NCBI RefSeq assembly: GCF_022751215.1
Contig: NZ_JAICDG010000010.1
Coordinates: forward strand, 62,001 to 126,000
From: Actinomadura terrae
Lineage (GTDB): Bacteria; Actinomycetota; Actinomycetes; Streptosporangiales; Streptosporangiaceae
Direction: 5' to 3'
DNA: 64,000 nucleotides
Shown: positions 39,261-48,616 of the stretch, piece after piece
Numbering within the stretch: the stretch's first letter is position 1
Layout of the letters: every line of letters begins with the position of its first letter
Program-made: the position numbers and the translations under genes
Notes under the pieces: model-generated
Told to the model about the DNA's origin: nothing
The model's database searches: none
Seen by the model: only the letters and a program-made list of their open reading frames with translations

Positions 39261-39883
39261 GCCAGCACGGCGAGGACGCGGCGGTGCCCGCTGTCGCTCG
39301 GCGGCAGGCCGAGCTTGGCGAACACGGCGCCGATGTGCTTGCTGACCGACCGCTCGGTGATGACGAGCGTGGTGGCGATCGTGGCGTTGTCGAGGCCCTG
39401 CGCCATCAGCCCGAGCACCTCGCGCTCGCGGGGCGTGAGCGCCTGGAGGGGGTCGCTGCGGGACGTCATCAGCTGCGACACGACCTCGGGGTCGAGCGCG
39501 GTGCCGCCGCCCGCGACCCGCGCCAGCGCCTCCAGGAACTCGTCGACGCGGCTCACCCGGTCCTTGAGCAGGTAGCCGACGCCCTCCGCGCCGCCCGCGA
39601 GCAGCTCGGCGGCGTAGGTCTCCTCGACGTACTGCGACAGCACGAGCAGCGGCAGCCCCGGCAGCCGCTTGCGGGCCTCGATCGCGGCGCGCAGCCCCTC
39701 GTCGCGGAAGCCGGGCGGCAACCGCACGTCCAGGACGGCGACGTCGGGACGGTGCTCCAGCAGCGCGGGCAGCACGTCCGGGCCGGTGCCCGCGACGGCC
39801 ACGACCTCGTGCCCGTCGGAGGTCAGCAGGAGCACCAGGCCCTCGCGCAGCAGGACGTTGTCCTCGGCGATCACGATTCGCAC
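39245..39883 (-). CDS. LuxR/NarL-type response regulator
   Basis: 212 residues. Receiver with AEDN, phospho-acceptor Asp52 (VAVLDVRLPP), Lys in YLLKDRV; C-terminal GerE HTH (LTPREREVLGLMAQGLDNATIATTLVITERSVSKHIGAVFAKLGL). Its start overlaps the upstream kinase gene by 13 bp, so the pair is coupled. Likely target: the ABC transporter divergent from the kinase, through the 22-bp palindrome in between. Confidence 0.93.
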   Translation of the reverse strand: MRIVIAEDNVLLREGLVLLLTSDGHEVVAVAGTGPDVLPALLEHRPDVAVLDVRLPPGFRDEGLRAAIEARKRLPGLPLLVLSQYVEETYAAELLAGGAEGVGYLLKDRVSRVDEFLEALARVAGGGTALDPEVVSQLMTSRSDPLQALTPREREVLGLMAQGLDNATIATTLVITERSVSKHIGAVFAKLGLPPSDSGHRRVLAVLAYLNS

Positions 39884-41091
39884 GGCAGGTCCACCTCCAG
39901 CGTCGTCCCCGCCCCGTCGGGGCTGTCGATGCGGGTGGTGCCGTCCAGCGCCGCCACCCGGCGGCGGATGCCCGCGAGGCCGCTGCCGCGGTCCGGGTCG
40001 GCCCCGCCCTTGCCATCATCGCGCACCGCGACCCGCAGCATCGACCCCTCGCGGCGGACGGACACCCACGCGTGCCCGGCGGCGCTGTGCTTGGCGATGT
40101 TGGTGAGGGCCTCGGCCACCACGAAGTAGGCGGCGGCCTCCACGGCGGCGGGGACGCGGCCCTCCACGACGTCCATCTCGACGGGGATCTGCTGCCCGGC
40201 GGCCAGCGCCCGCAGCGCCCCCGCGAGGCCCCGGTCGGACAGGATCGGCGGGTAGATCCCGCGGATCACCGTCCGCAGCTGGGTCAGGGCCTCCTCCACC
40301 CCCGCCCTGGCCTCCAGGAACAGAGCGCGCGAGGCGTCGGGGTCGGCGTCGAAGCGGCGGTCGGCGAGGCCGAGCCGCAGCGCCGCCGCGACGAGCTGCG
40401 CCTGCGTCCCGTCGTGCAGGTCGCGCTCGATCCGGCGCAGCTCCGCGCCGTGCGCCTCCAGCGCCTCGGCGCGGCTCTCGGTCAGCACCTCGACCCGCTC
40501 GGCGAGGCTGGTGCGGCGGGTAGGGCGCAGCAGCAGCTCCGACAGCCGGGCCTGCCAGCGCGCGAGCCTCGGCACCAGCCACAGCAGGAGGAACCCGTCC
40601 AGCGCCACCTGGAGGAACGGCAGCGTGAGCGCCTTCGGCCAGCTGTCGAGCGTGACGAACGCCGACTGGGACCCCTCCGGCGCCGCCCACCACCACAGCG
40701 GCAGCGACGCCGAGAACGGGATCGCGGGCCACAACCCCAGCGCGAGCACCGCCATCACGAGGCCGGGCATCCCGTGGGCCGCCATCCAGCCCAGGTCCCG
40801 CCACAGGACGGGCGACCGGAGGAGCGCGATCCCCTGCCCCAGCGACGCCGCCTCCGTCCGCCGGTAGGGGCTCGGGATGTCGCGGCCGAGCAGCCTCCCG
40901 GCCCGGCGCCGCTCGGCGTCGGCGAGGGCGCGCAGCGGCCTCACGGCCTCGGGCAGCCACGGCAGCGCGGGAAGCAGCAGCACGGCCCAGAACGCCAGCG
41001 GGAGCAGCCCGACCAGCGCGGGCCCGGCCGTGCGAAGGGCCGCGACCAGGGTCCCGGTCGCGTTCGCACTCCGTCTCAACGCCTTGTTCAT
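39871..41091 (-). CDS. NarL-type sensor histidine kinase
   Basis: 406 residues from MNKALRRS (GAGGTGAC upstream). Membrane sensor part (about 20-200) with several helices and a tryptophan-rich loop; HisKA_3 box with RRIERDLHDGTQAQLVA; HATPase with EALTNIAKHS (N box) and GSGLAGIRRRVAALDG (G box). No dedicated extracellular domain, as in kinases that sense cell-envelope stress or antibiotics and control adjacent ABC transporters. Confidence 0.92.
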   Translation of the reverse strand: MNKALRRSANATGTLVAALRTAGPALVGLLPLAFWAVLLLPALPWLPEAVRPLRALADAERRRAGRLLGRDIPSPYRRTEAASLGQGIALLRSPVLWRDLGWMAAHGMPGLVMAVLALGLWPAIPFSASLPLWWWAAPEGSQSAFVTLDSWPKALTLPFLQVALDGFLLLWLVPRLARWQARLSELLLRPTRRTSLAERVEVLTESRAEALEAHGAELRRIERDLHDGTQAQLVAAALRLGLADRRFDADPDASRALFLEARAGVEEALTQLRTVIRGIYPPILSDRGLAGALRALAAGQQIPVEMDVVEGRVPAAVEAAAYFVVAEALTNIAKHSAAGHAWVSVRREGSMLRVAVRDDGKGGADPDRGSGLAGIRRRVAALDGTTRIDSPDGAGTTLEVDLPCES

Positions 41092-41154
41092 GTCACCTCG
41101 TAGCCACCGTATGAGACGCCGCCCCGGCGCGCACCGGGGCGCGCACCCGGGCCC

Positions 41155-41176
41155 GTGGTGTAGCCCGCTACACCAC
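41155..41176. promoter_or_regulatory. Perfect 22-bp palindrome between kinase and ABC transporter genes
   Basis: Half-site GTGGTGTAGC, 2-nt centre CC and its exact complement. It lies 64 bp from the kinase ATG and 85 bp before the ABC ATPase ATG; a -10-like TAGGTT follows at 41221-41226 on the ABC side. Best candidate for the binding site of the response regulator. Confidence 0.72.
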
Positions 41177-41260
41177 CGATTCGGGGGCGTTCGCCCATGT
41201 GGCGGGCCCCCTCCGGAACCTAGGTTCGACCAGGTGAGGCGGCGACCAGACGGAGGGACC

Positions 41261-42004
41261 ATGACGACGATGACGGCCGAGGCGACCGCACGGGCGACCG
41301 CCGGGGCGGTGAGCCTGGAGGCGGTCACCAAGGACTACGGTGACGTGCGGGCGCTGGACGGGGTGAGCTGGGCGTTCCCCCGCGGCGGGTTCACCGCCGT
41401 CATGGGGCCCTCGGGCTCGGGCAAGAGCACGTTCCTGCACTGCGCGTCCGGGCTCGACCGGCCGAGCGCGGGCACGGTCCGGATCGGCGGGACCGACATC
41501 GGCCGCCTCAGCGAGGCCAAGCGGACGCGGCTGCGGCGCGAGCGGGTCGGGTTCGTCTTCCAGGCGTTCAACCTGATCCCCTCGATGGACGTCGAGCAGA
41601 ACATCACGCTCCCGCTCCAGCTCGCGGGGACGCGGGCCGACCCCGGCCTGGTGGCCGAGGTCGCCCGGCGCGTCGGGCTGGCCGACCGGCTGCGGCACCG
41701 CCCCGGGGAGCTGTCGGGCGGGCAGCAGCAGCGCGTCGCGCTCGCCCGCGCGCTGGTGACCCGCCCCGAGGTGGTGTTCGCGGACGAGCCGACCGGCGCG
41801 CTCGACCCCCGCACGGCCCGCGACGTCCTGCGGCTGCTGCGCGAGGCGGTCGACACGGCCGGGCAGACGCTCGTGCTGGTCACGCACGACCCGATGGCGG
41901 CCACGTGGGCCGACTCGGTGCTGTTCCTGAGCCGGGGGCGGATCGTCGACGAGCTGACCTCCCCGACCGTCCAGGGCGTCATGAGCCGTTGGGAGTCGCT
42001 GTGA
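41261..42004 (+). CDS. ABC transporter ATP-binding protein (MacB/LolD type)
   Basis: 247 residues. Walker A GPSGSGKST, Q loop FVFQAFNLIPSM, signature LSGGQQQR, Walker B VVFADEPTGALD, switch His in VLVTHDP. The FNLIPSMDVEQNITLPL pattern is that of the MacB/LolD/BceA class. ATG preceded by GGAGGGA. Its stop overlaps the permease GTG (GTGA). Expression is probably controlled by the divergent two-component system. Confidence 0.95.
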   Translation: MTTMTAEATARATAGAVSLEAVTKDYGDVRALDGVSWAFPRGGFTAVMGPSGSGKSTFLHCASGLDRPSAGTVRIGGTDIGRLSEAKRTRLRRERVGFVFQAFNLIPSMDVEQNITLPLQLAGTRADPGLVAEVARRVGLADRLRHRPGELSGGQQQRVALARALVTRPEVVFADEPTGALDPRTARDVLRLLREAVDTAGQTLVLVTHDPMAATWADSVLFLSRGRIVDELTSPTVQGVMSRWESL

Positions 42005-44454
42005 GCACGCGCCGGAGGAGTAAGGCAGGCAAGGGCGCGTTCGCGGGGGTGTTCGCGGCGCTGCTGTTCGCGGCGGCCCTGGTCGGGTCGTGCGGGGTGC
42101 TGCTGGAGTCGGCGCTGCGCGCGCACGCGCCGGTCGAGCGCTACGGCGCGGCGGCGGCCGTCGTCGGCGGGCCGGAGAAGGTCGAGGACCGGCTGCGGCG
42201 GCCCGGGGACTCCCCGGAGCGGCAGACCCGGCCGGTGGCCGAGCGTCCCCGCGTCCCGGTCGCGGCGGCCGCGAAGCTGCGGGCCGTCCCCGGCGTCCGG
42301 GGCGTGGTGGCGGACGTGTCGTTCCCCGTCCTGACGTCCACGGGGGCGTCGGTCAGCGGGCACGGATGGGACTCGGCGGCCCTCCGCCCCTACCGGCTGA
42401 GCGCCGGGCGGGCCCCGCAGGCGCCGGACGAGGTCGTCCTCAGCGAGTCCGCCGGGATTCCCGCTGGCAAGCGCGTGTCGTTGCAGACGAGCGGGACGCC
42501 GCGTCCGTACCGGGTCACCGGGACCGTCGCGTCCGGCCCCGGCGCGGCGTTCTTCACCCCCGCCACGGCCGCCGCGCTCTACGGGCGTCCCGGCATGGCC
42601 GAAGCGCTCGTGGTGACCGCCGACGGGAAGCTCGACAAGGACGCGCTCCGCGCCGCCGTCCCCGGGATGACCGTCGCGACCGGGTCCGCGCGCGGCGACG
42701 TCGAGGACCGCGCGGTCTTGGCCGCGCGTCCCGACATCGTGGAGCTGGCGGTGTCGATCGGCGCCGTCGCGGTGATGACCGCGCTCGTGGTCGTCGGCGG
42801 GCTGATCGCGCTGGCGACGCGGGAGCTGGCCCGCGAGTTCGCGCTGCTGCGGGCCGTCGGCGCGACGCCCTGGCAGGTGCGGGCCATGCTGCTGCGCGAG
42901 ACCGCGCGGACCGGCGTCCCCGCCGCGCTCGCCGGCGGCGTCCTGTCGCTCGGGCTCGGCGCCGCGATGCACTCGCTCATGATCGGCCGGGACGCCCTCC
43001 CGGACGGGTTCGGGCTCTCGCTCAGCCCGCTCCCCGCGCTGGCCGCGTTCGCGATCACGATCGTCGCCGCGCTGCTCACCTCCCTGCTGGCCTCCCTGCG
43101 CGTCTCGCGCATCCGTCCCGTCGAGGCGCTCGGCGAGTCCGCCGCCGAATCCGCGCGGCTGCCCCGCTGGCGCCTGATCACGGGCGTGGTGTTCGTCGTC
43201 CTCGGGCTGAACGCGCTCGGGGTCTCCACCGCCACCAGCGGCCCCACCGCCGCCGCGTCGGTCGGCGGGCTGGTGATCTCGCTGATCGTCGCGACCGCGC
43301 TGCTCGGGCCGCTGCTGGCCCGGCTCGGCAGCAGGTGGCTCGGCCGCGCGGCCGTGCTCGCCTCGCCGGTGCCCGGACGCCTCGGCCGGCACGCGAGCGG
43401 CGCCGCCGCGCTGCGCGCCGGGTCGGTGCTCACCCCGGTCGCGCTGGCGATCGCGTTCGGCTGCACGCAGCTGTTCGCCCAGTCCACGGTCGCCCACGCC
43501 ACACAGGAGCAGGCGGCGAGCGGCAACCGCGCGGACCAGGTGATCGTCTCGGCCGGGCCGGGGCTGCCGGTCGGCGCCGCCGAGGCCGCGCGGCGCGTGC
43601 CCGGCGTCACCGCCGCGACGCCCGTCAAGCGGACCACGGTCGTGATGGCGGTCAAGGAGCTCGGCGAGAAGAACCTCAAGACGCTGAACGCCCAGGGCGT
43701 CGGCGCGGGCGCCGAGACGACCATGGACCCGAAGGTCCGCTCCGGGCGCCTCGCCGACCTGCGCGGCGACACGGTCGCGCTCAGCCGCGACGTCGCCGCC
43801 GGACTGCACGTCGGCTCGACCGCGCGGCTCTGGCTCGGCGACGGGACGCGCGTCCAGGCGCGCGTGGTCGCGGTCTACGACCGGGGGCTCGGGTTCGGCG
43901 ACGTGCTCCTCCCCCACGCGACGGCCGTCGCGCACTCCACCACGGCGCTGGACGACCACGTCCTCGTCCGAGGGAGGGCGGACCTGCGTCCGGTCACCGC
44001 CGCCTACGCGGGGGCCCAGGTCGTCGACCGCGACGCCTACGGCGACGCGCTGTCGCGGGAGATGCGGCTCCAGAGCCTGGTCAGCCTGATCGTCGTCGCG
44101 GCGATCGGCGGGTTCATCGTCATCGGCCTCGTCACCACGCTCGCGCTCGCGACCGGCGCCAGGCGGCGCGAGTTCGCGCTGCTGCGGCTGGTCGGCGCGA
44201 CGCGGCGGCAGGTGCTCGCGGCGCTGCGCTGGGAGGCCGCGATCGTCCTCGGCACCGGGCTCCTCACCGGCGCGGCGATCGCCCTGGTCACGCTGGCGGC
44301 GCTCGCCATGGCCGTCACCGGGACGCCGCTGCCCGCGATCTCCCCGGTGGCCGCCGCGGCGCTCCTCGCGGGCGTGGCGGGCCCGGCCGCCGCCGCGATG
44401 CTCCTGCCCGCGCGCGCCATGCTGCGCCGCGGCTCCTCCCCCCACCTCCCCTGA
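42001..44454 (+). CDS. ABC transporter permease (FtsX/MacB family)
   Basis: 817 residues, GTG start coupled to the ATPase. Two FtsX domains: helices at about 15-37, 255-280, 300-330, 350-370 and again in the 400-520 and 680-800 ranges. The repeated cytoplasmic motif after a helix (EFALLRAVGATPWQVRAMLLRE and EFALLRLVGATRRQVLAALRWE) is the FtsX signature. Two large extracellular domains lie between. A mechanotransmission or peptide/antibiotic export role is usual for such transporters. Confidence 0.93.
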   Translation: MSTRRRSKAGKGAFAGVFAALLFAAALVGSCGVLLESALRAHAPVERYGAAAAVVGGPEKVEDRLRRPGDSPERQTRPVAERPRVPVAAAAKLRAVPGVRGVVADVSFPVLTSTGASVSGHGWDSAALRPYRLSAGRAPQAPDEVVLSESAGIPAGKRVSLQTSGTPRPYRVTGTVASGPGAAFFTPATAAALYGRPGMAEALVVTADGKLDKDALRAAVPGMTVATGSARGDVEDRAVLAARPDIVELAVSIGAVAVMTALVVVGGLIALATRELAREFALLRAVGATPWQVRAMLLRETARTGVPAALAGGVLSLGLGAAMHSLMIGRDALPDGFGLSLSPLPALAAFAITIVAALLTSLLASLRVSRIRPVEALGESAAESARLPRWRLITGVVFVVLGLNALGVSTATSGPTAAASVGGLVISLIVATALLGPLLARLGSRWLGRAAVLASPVPGRLGRHASGAAALRAGSVLTPVALAIAFGCTQLFAQSTVAHATQEQAASGNRADQVIVSAGPGLPVGAAEAARRVPGVTAATPVKRTTVVMAVKELGEKNLKTLNAQGVGAGAETTMDPKVRSGRLADLRGDTVALSRDVAAGLHVGSTARLWLGDGTRVQARVVAVYDRGLGFGDVLLPHATAVAHSTTALDDHVLVRGRADLRPVTAAYAGAQVVDRDAYGDALSREMRLQSLVSLIVVAAIGGFIVIGLVTTLALATGARRREFALLRLVGATRRQVLAALRWEAAIVLGTGLLTGAAIALVTLAALAMAVTGTPLPAISPVAAAALLAGVAGPAAAAMLLPARAMLRRGSSPHLP

Positions 44455-44476
44455 CCCCACCGGAAGGAAGAACACG

Positions 44477-44650
44477 ATGACCAACAACGGGCGCTGGACC
44501 ATCTTCGGCGTGCTGCTCACCGTCAACGTCATGAGCAGCGTCATGCTGCGGGGCACCTGGTACCAGACCGTCATCAGCGTCGTCACCGGCCTGGGCGTGC
44601 TCGCCGTGGTGATCGACTACCTGGTCCGCGGGCGCGGCGGCGCGCGCTGA
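44477..44650 (+). CDS. Small membrane protein downstream of the ABC permease (57 residues)
   Basis: An ORF of 58 codons beginning MTNNGRWTIFGVLLTVNVMS, with two hydrophobic segments (about 8-24 and 33-50) and a basic C-terminus (RGRGGAR). GGAAGGAAG lies 5-6 nt before the ATG, 22 bp after the permease stop, so it is very likely the third gene of the operon. No family recognised; a small accessory subunit is the natural guess. Confidence 0.75.
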   Translation: MTNNGRWTIFGVLLTVNVMSSVMLRGTWYQTVISVVTGLGVLAVVIDYLVRGRGGAR

Positions 44651-44731
44651 TCCGAGGCCGGAGCCCGGCCGGGTTACCGAACCCGGCCGCTCCGGCCACG
44701 GCGGGCGTCCCACGCCGTTACCATCTCGGAG

Positions 44732-44750
44732 TGCCAAGATCCCGTTGGCA
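44732..44750. promoter_or_regulatory. Inverted repeat upstream of the DUF4253 gene
   Basis: TGCCAA-7 nt-TTGGCA, a perfect 6-bp dyad 25 bp before the ATG. The right half TTGGCA could also be a -35 hexamer. Possible operator. Confidence 0.45.
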
Positions 44751-44774
44751 TGCTCTGTACCGGAACGGCGTGAA

Positions 44775-45614
44775 ATGGATGACGTAGAGGTCCGGCGGCA
44801 CCTGCCGGGCAACCTGCCCCAGCTGTTCACCGGCGGCGCGGAGGACGCCGCCGGGCGGACGCTGTCGGTGCCGCTGCCCGAGGGCGACGTGGTGTGGCCC
44901 GACCCCGGGTACCCGCAGCGGCAGCTGCTGCCGCGCCCCGCGTTCTGGCTCAGCGACGAGCCGGTGCACGGGGAGCTGTGGGGGCGGCTGCGGGCCGAGC
45001 ACGAGCGGTCGGGGCTGTGGCCGCTGCTGATGGACGAGACCGACCAGCCGTGGGCGTCCGGCCAGATCGCGCCCGAGCCGGTCGAGGAGGTCGGCAACTA
45101 CGTCCCCCACGCGTTCATGTACGAGGTGTGGGGCGACTGGGCGGCGCAGGCCGCCGACGGCGACCACGACGACCTCGCCCCCTTTGGGCGGCACTGCCCC
45201 GGCCCCGCCCCGGAGGGCCACCCGCTGGACGACCCGGACGCCATGGCCGACCGCTACGCCCGCGCCCTGTCGGCCCGGGGCCTGTCGCTCGGGCTCGTCG
45301 CCGTCGAGCGGGGCGCGGACGCGCTGGCCGCCGTCGGCTGGCAGGGCGCGCTCAACCACAACGAGTGGACGGCCCCGCTCGCCGCCGTCGTGCGGAGCTG
45401 GGAGGAGCGGTTCGGCGCCCGCGTCGTCGGGCTCGGGTTCAACACGCTGGAGCTCAGCGTCGCCGCCCCGCCGGTCACGACCCGGCACGCCGTCCACGTC
45501 GCGGCCGAGCACTGGGCGTTCTGCCCCGACATCCTGTTCCAGGGCCCCGGCACGCTCGCCGGGTACGCCGAGGAGATCCGCGGCAAGACCTGGTGGTCGT
45601 TCTGGTGGGACTGA
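44775..45614 (+). CDS. DUF4253 protein
   Basis: 279 residues. The C-terminal 100 residues (SWEERFGARVVGLGFNTLELSVAAPP ... HWAFCPDILFQG) are the DUF4253 domain, ending in KTWWSFWWD as is usual. The N-terminal half is acidic with many Pro and Trp. Members are often found near secretion or toxin immunity-like genes, but their role is unknown. ATG at 44775; an upstream start at 44745 is possible but would include the inverted repeat. Confidence 0.85.
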   Translation: MDDVEVRRHLPGNLPQLFTGGAEDAAGRTLSVPLPEGDVVWPDPGYPQRQLLPRPAFWLSDEPVHGELWGRLRAEHERSGLWPLLMDETDQPWASGQIAPEPVEEVGNYVPHAFMYEVWGDWAAQAADGDHDDLAPFGRHCPGPAPEGHPLDDPDAMADRYARALSARGLSLGLVAVERGADALAAVGWQGALNHNEWTAPLAAVVRSWEERFGARVVGLGFNTLELSVAAPPVTTRHAVHVAAEHWAFCPDILFQGPGTLAGYAEEIRGKTWWSFWWD

Positions 45615-45630
45615 CGCCGACCCGGCGGGG

Positions 45631-47646
45631 CTAGGACGTCCGCTGCTCGCACCAGACGACCTTGCCGCCGCCGGTGTGCCGGACGCCCCACCGCTCGGCG
45701 AGCCGCCCCACGACGTGCAGCCCGCGTCCCGACTCGGGCATCTCGCCGTCCTCGTCGAGGCGGATGCGGGGACGGCCGTCGGAGTGGTCGAACACCTCGC
45801 ACACGAGCCCGCCCTCGCGGACGAGCCGCAGCGTCACCCGGCCGCCCGCGTGCCGGATCGCGTTGGTGACCAGCTCCGACACCAGGAGCACGGTGGTGTC
45901 GGCCAGCTCGCTCAGGTCCCAGCGGTCGAGCCGGTCGCGGACGAGCCCGCGCGCCCGCCGCACCGCCGCCGGCTCGGCGGGCAGCTCCCAGGACGCGTGG
46001 TGGTCGGCCGGGATGCGCCGCAGCCGCGCCACGAGCATGGCGATGTCGTCGCGGTGCTGGTCGTCGTAGACGCCGTCCAGCGCGGCCTGGCACAGCTCCT
46101 CCAGCGGCCGCGCGGCGGCGTCGCGGCCGAACGTCTGCTGGAGCCGGGCGAGGCCGTCGTCGATGTCGCGGGCCCGGTTCTCCACGAGCCCGTCGGTGTA
46201 GAGGAACAGCAGCGTGCCGTCGTCGACGGCGAACTCGCGGCTGACGATCGGGCCGTCGCCGACGCCGAGCGGCGGGGCGGGCGGCACCGCGAGGTAGTCC
46301 GACCCGGTGCCGGGCGAGGCGATCAGCGGCGGCAGGTGCCCGGCGCTGGCGACCTCGCACCGGCCGCTGACCGCGTCGTAGACGACGTAGGCGCAGGTGG
46401 CGAAGTGCGGTTCGCGCTCGCCGAGCGTCCGCATCAGCGAGTCGAGCCGCTCCAGCGCCTCGGCGGGCGGCAGTTCGAGGCCCGCGAGCGTGTGGATGGC
46501 GGTGCGCAGCCGTCCCATCGTGACCGCTGCCTTCACGCCGTGCCCGGCCACGTCCCCGACGACGAGCGCGACCCGCGCGCCGGGCAGCGCGATCGACTCG
46601 TACCAGTCGCCGCCGACCTCGATGAGCCGGCTGCCGGGCAGGTAGCGGTGGTGGACCTCGACCGTGGAGGGCGCCGACAGGCCCGTCGGCAGCAGGCTCC
46701 GCTGGAGGGTGAGCGCGGTGGCACGCTCCCGCGAGTAGCGGCGGGCGGTCTCGACGAAGATCGACGCGCGGCCCGCGAACTCCATCCCGATCTCGACGTC
46801 GTAGGCGTCGAACGGGCGGTGCGCGACGCTGCGGGTGCAGACGAAGAAGCCGAGCACGCCGGTCGGCGTGGTGATCGGCAGCAGCAGCATCGAGGCGCCC
46901 TTGAGCAGGTCGGCGACCGGCGGGCGGCGCCACGCGGCGGCGATCCGCGCGGCTCCGTCGCCGCCGAGCCCGACCAGCACCGGCTCGGCGGTCTCCATGC
47001 ACCGCGAGTACGGCGTGCCGCTCGGGTAGGTGAGCGTCTCGCCGGTGGGGAACGTCGCGTCCCAGGCGGGGTCGCCGTCGTCGAAGCCGAGCGCCATCCG
47101 GCGCAGCAGCAGCGACCCGTCGGCGCCCGCCGGGGACTCGTCGGCGTCGACGAGGCTCTCCAGCAGCAGCAGCGCGCCCGCGTTGCAGAAGTGCGGGATC
47201 AGCACGTCCATCAGGCCGCGCGCCAGCAGGTCGAGGTCGAGGGTGGAGCCGATGCGCGGGAGCGCGTCGTCCAGCAGCGCCCGGCGGATCACGGCGGGGT
47301 CGACGAACCGGTCGGCGAGCGGCACCGGCACCCGGACGACGGCGAGGGCCGCGAGGTCGGGCGCGCCGCCGCTCATCGGGTGCACGGTGACGACCGCGTC
47401 CAGCGTGCCGCCCGCCGGCGTCTCCACGGCGAGCATGGCCGTGCGCTCCCGCCCGGCCCGCAGCGCCTCCAGCAGCGGCCTGCGCGCTCCGGCGATCACC
47501 TCGTCGAGGTCGGCGCCGCGCAGTCCGCCCGGTATACCGGACAGCACTCCGGCGGCGTTACGGTCGAACTGGAGTATTCTCCCCGACGAATCCATGCCGA
47601 GAATAAGAATTCGGGTGGACGACTCCATCGCTCGATTATGGGACAT
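45631..47646 (-). CDS. SpoIIE/RsbU-type PP2C phosphatase with GAF and HATPase (RsbW-like) domains
   Basis: 671 residues. An N-terminal PAS-like region (1-100: ILILGMDSSGRILQFDRNAAGVLSG), a GAF domain (about 130-300), a PP2C SpoIIE domain with metal sites GGDWYESI, GDVAGHG and LYTDGLVENR, and a C-terminal anti-sigma-type kinase domain (VSELVTNAIRHAGG, GRGLHVVGRLAERWG). Such multidomain proteins regulate sigma-factor partner switching in streptomycetes. A second ATG at codon 7 (47628) is possible. Convergent with DUF4253; no sigma or anti-sigma antagonist gene lies nearby. Confidence 0.93.
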   Translation of the reverse strand: MSHNRAMESSTRILILGMDSSGRILQFDRNAAGVLSGIPGGLRGADLDEVIAGARRPLLEALRAGRERTAMLAVETPAGGTLDAVVTVHPMSGGAPDLAALAVVRVPVPLADRFVDPAVIRRALLDDALPRIGSTLDLDLLARGLMDVLIPHFCNAGALLLLESLVDADESPAGADGSLLLRRMALGFDDGDPAWDATFPTGETLTYPSGTPYSRCMETAEPVLVGLGGDGAARIAAAWRRPPVADLLKGASMLLLPITTPTGVLGFFVCTRSVAHRPFDAYDVEIGMEFAGRASIFVETARRYSRERATALTLQRSLLPTGLSAPSTVEVHHRYLPGSRLIEVGGDWYESIALPGARVALVVGDVAGHGVKAAVTMGRLRTAIHTLAGLELPPAEALERLDSLMRTLGEREPHFATCAYVVYDAVSGRCEVASAGHLPPLIASPGTGSDYLAVPPAPPLGVGDGPIVSREFAVDDGTLLFLYTDGLVENRARDIDDGLARLQQTFGRDAAARPLEELCQAALDGVYDDQHRDDIAMLVARLRRIPADHHASWELPAEPAAVRRARGLVRDRLDRWDLSELADTTVLLVSELVTNAIRHAGGRVTLRLVREGGLVCEVFDHSDGRPRIRLDEDGEMPESGRGLHVVGRLAERWGVRHTGGGKVVWCEQRTS

Positions 47647-47808
47647 CCCGCGCGCCCGTGAGGCCGATACGGCGGGGGAAACCGTCCCGGAACCCCGGTC
47701 CCGTAGGCTTCGCGGGCCGCGCGCCGCCGCCCTCCGCGCCGCGCGAAATTGGAATCCGCGGACACGTGGGCGCCTTTCACCCGTTGCCGATTTCGTATAT
47801 TGCCGCTG

Positions 47809-48576
47809 CTATCTGGGAAAAGACGCGTCGAGGAACTCCTGCCATGTCCGGCGGCCCGTCGCGTCGCCGGGGGCGAGGTGCAGGCCGGCCCGGAAACCGC
47901 GCATCGCCCGGCCCGGAACCGGCAGCGGCACCCGCGTGCGGCGCCGTCCCCGGGCCAGCAGGTAGGTGCGCGCCATCTCCTCCAGCGTCAGCACCTCCGG
48001 TCCGCCCATGTCGTCGGCCCGGCGGACGGGCCCGGCGCCGAGCGCGAACCCGGCGAGCCGGTCGGCGACCTCGGCGACCTCGACCGGCTGGCAGCGCAGC
48101 CCGGTCGGCAGCGGCATCACGCCCGGGGCTCGGGAGAGGTAGTCCAGGACGGCGGCGGGGAGCGTGTGGAACTGTGTGGCCCGCAGGATCGTGTAGGGCA
48201 GCCCCGACTTCTCGATCATCCGCTCGACCGTGTGCTTGATCATGTAGTAGCGGTACGGGATTCGGTCCACGCCGACGATCGAAATGTAGACCAAATGGGG
48301 CGCGCCCTGTTCGCGCGCGGCCTCGATGAGGTTGCGGGCGGCGTACAGGTCGTTCCTCGGGTGCAGGGCGTCGCTGGCGCAGTGCACGATCGTCTCGGCG
48401 CCCGCCAGCGCCGCGCGGACGCCCTCCCCGGTCTTCAGGTCGCCCCTGGCCCAGGTCATGCCGTCCTCCGGCTCCCTGGTGCCGCGGCTGAGCCCGCGCA
48501 CGTCCGCCTCCGCGGCGCGCAGGGCCCGGGTGAGCGGGCGGCCGAGCGTGCCGCTCGCCCCGGTCACGATGATCAT
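47809..48576 (-). CDS. NAD(P)-binding NmrA-like / SDR protein
   Basis: 255 residues. Rossmann motif IVTGASGTLGRPL at residue 3, ISIVGVDRIPYRYYMIKHTVERMIEKSGLPYTILRATQFH with the atypical SDR active-site Y-x3-K, and a C-terminal helical part. This type is often annotated as NAD-dependent epimerase/dehydratase or 'NAD(P)H-binding protein'; substrate unknown. GGAGGGAAG precedes the ATG. Upstream gene 40 bp away in the same direction. Confidence 0.9.
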   Translation of the reverse strand: MIIVTGASGTLGRPLTRALRAAEADVRGLSRGTREPEDGMTWARGDLKTGEGVRAALAGAETIVHCASDALHPRNDLYAARNLIEAAREQGAPHLVYISIVGVDRIPYRYYMIKHTVERMIEKSGLPYTILRATQFHTLPAAVLDYLSRAPGVMPLPTGLRCQPVEVAEVADRLAGFALGAGPVRRADDMGGPEVLTLEEMARTYLLARGRRRTRVPLPVPGRAMRGFRAGLHLAPGDATGRRTWQEFLDASFPR

Positions 48577-48616
48577 GTGCTTCCCTCCAGGCCGGCGCCG
48601 GGCGGCGCGGCGGACG

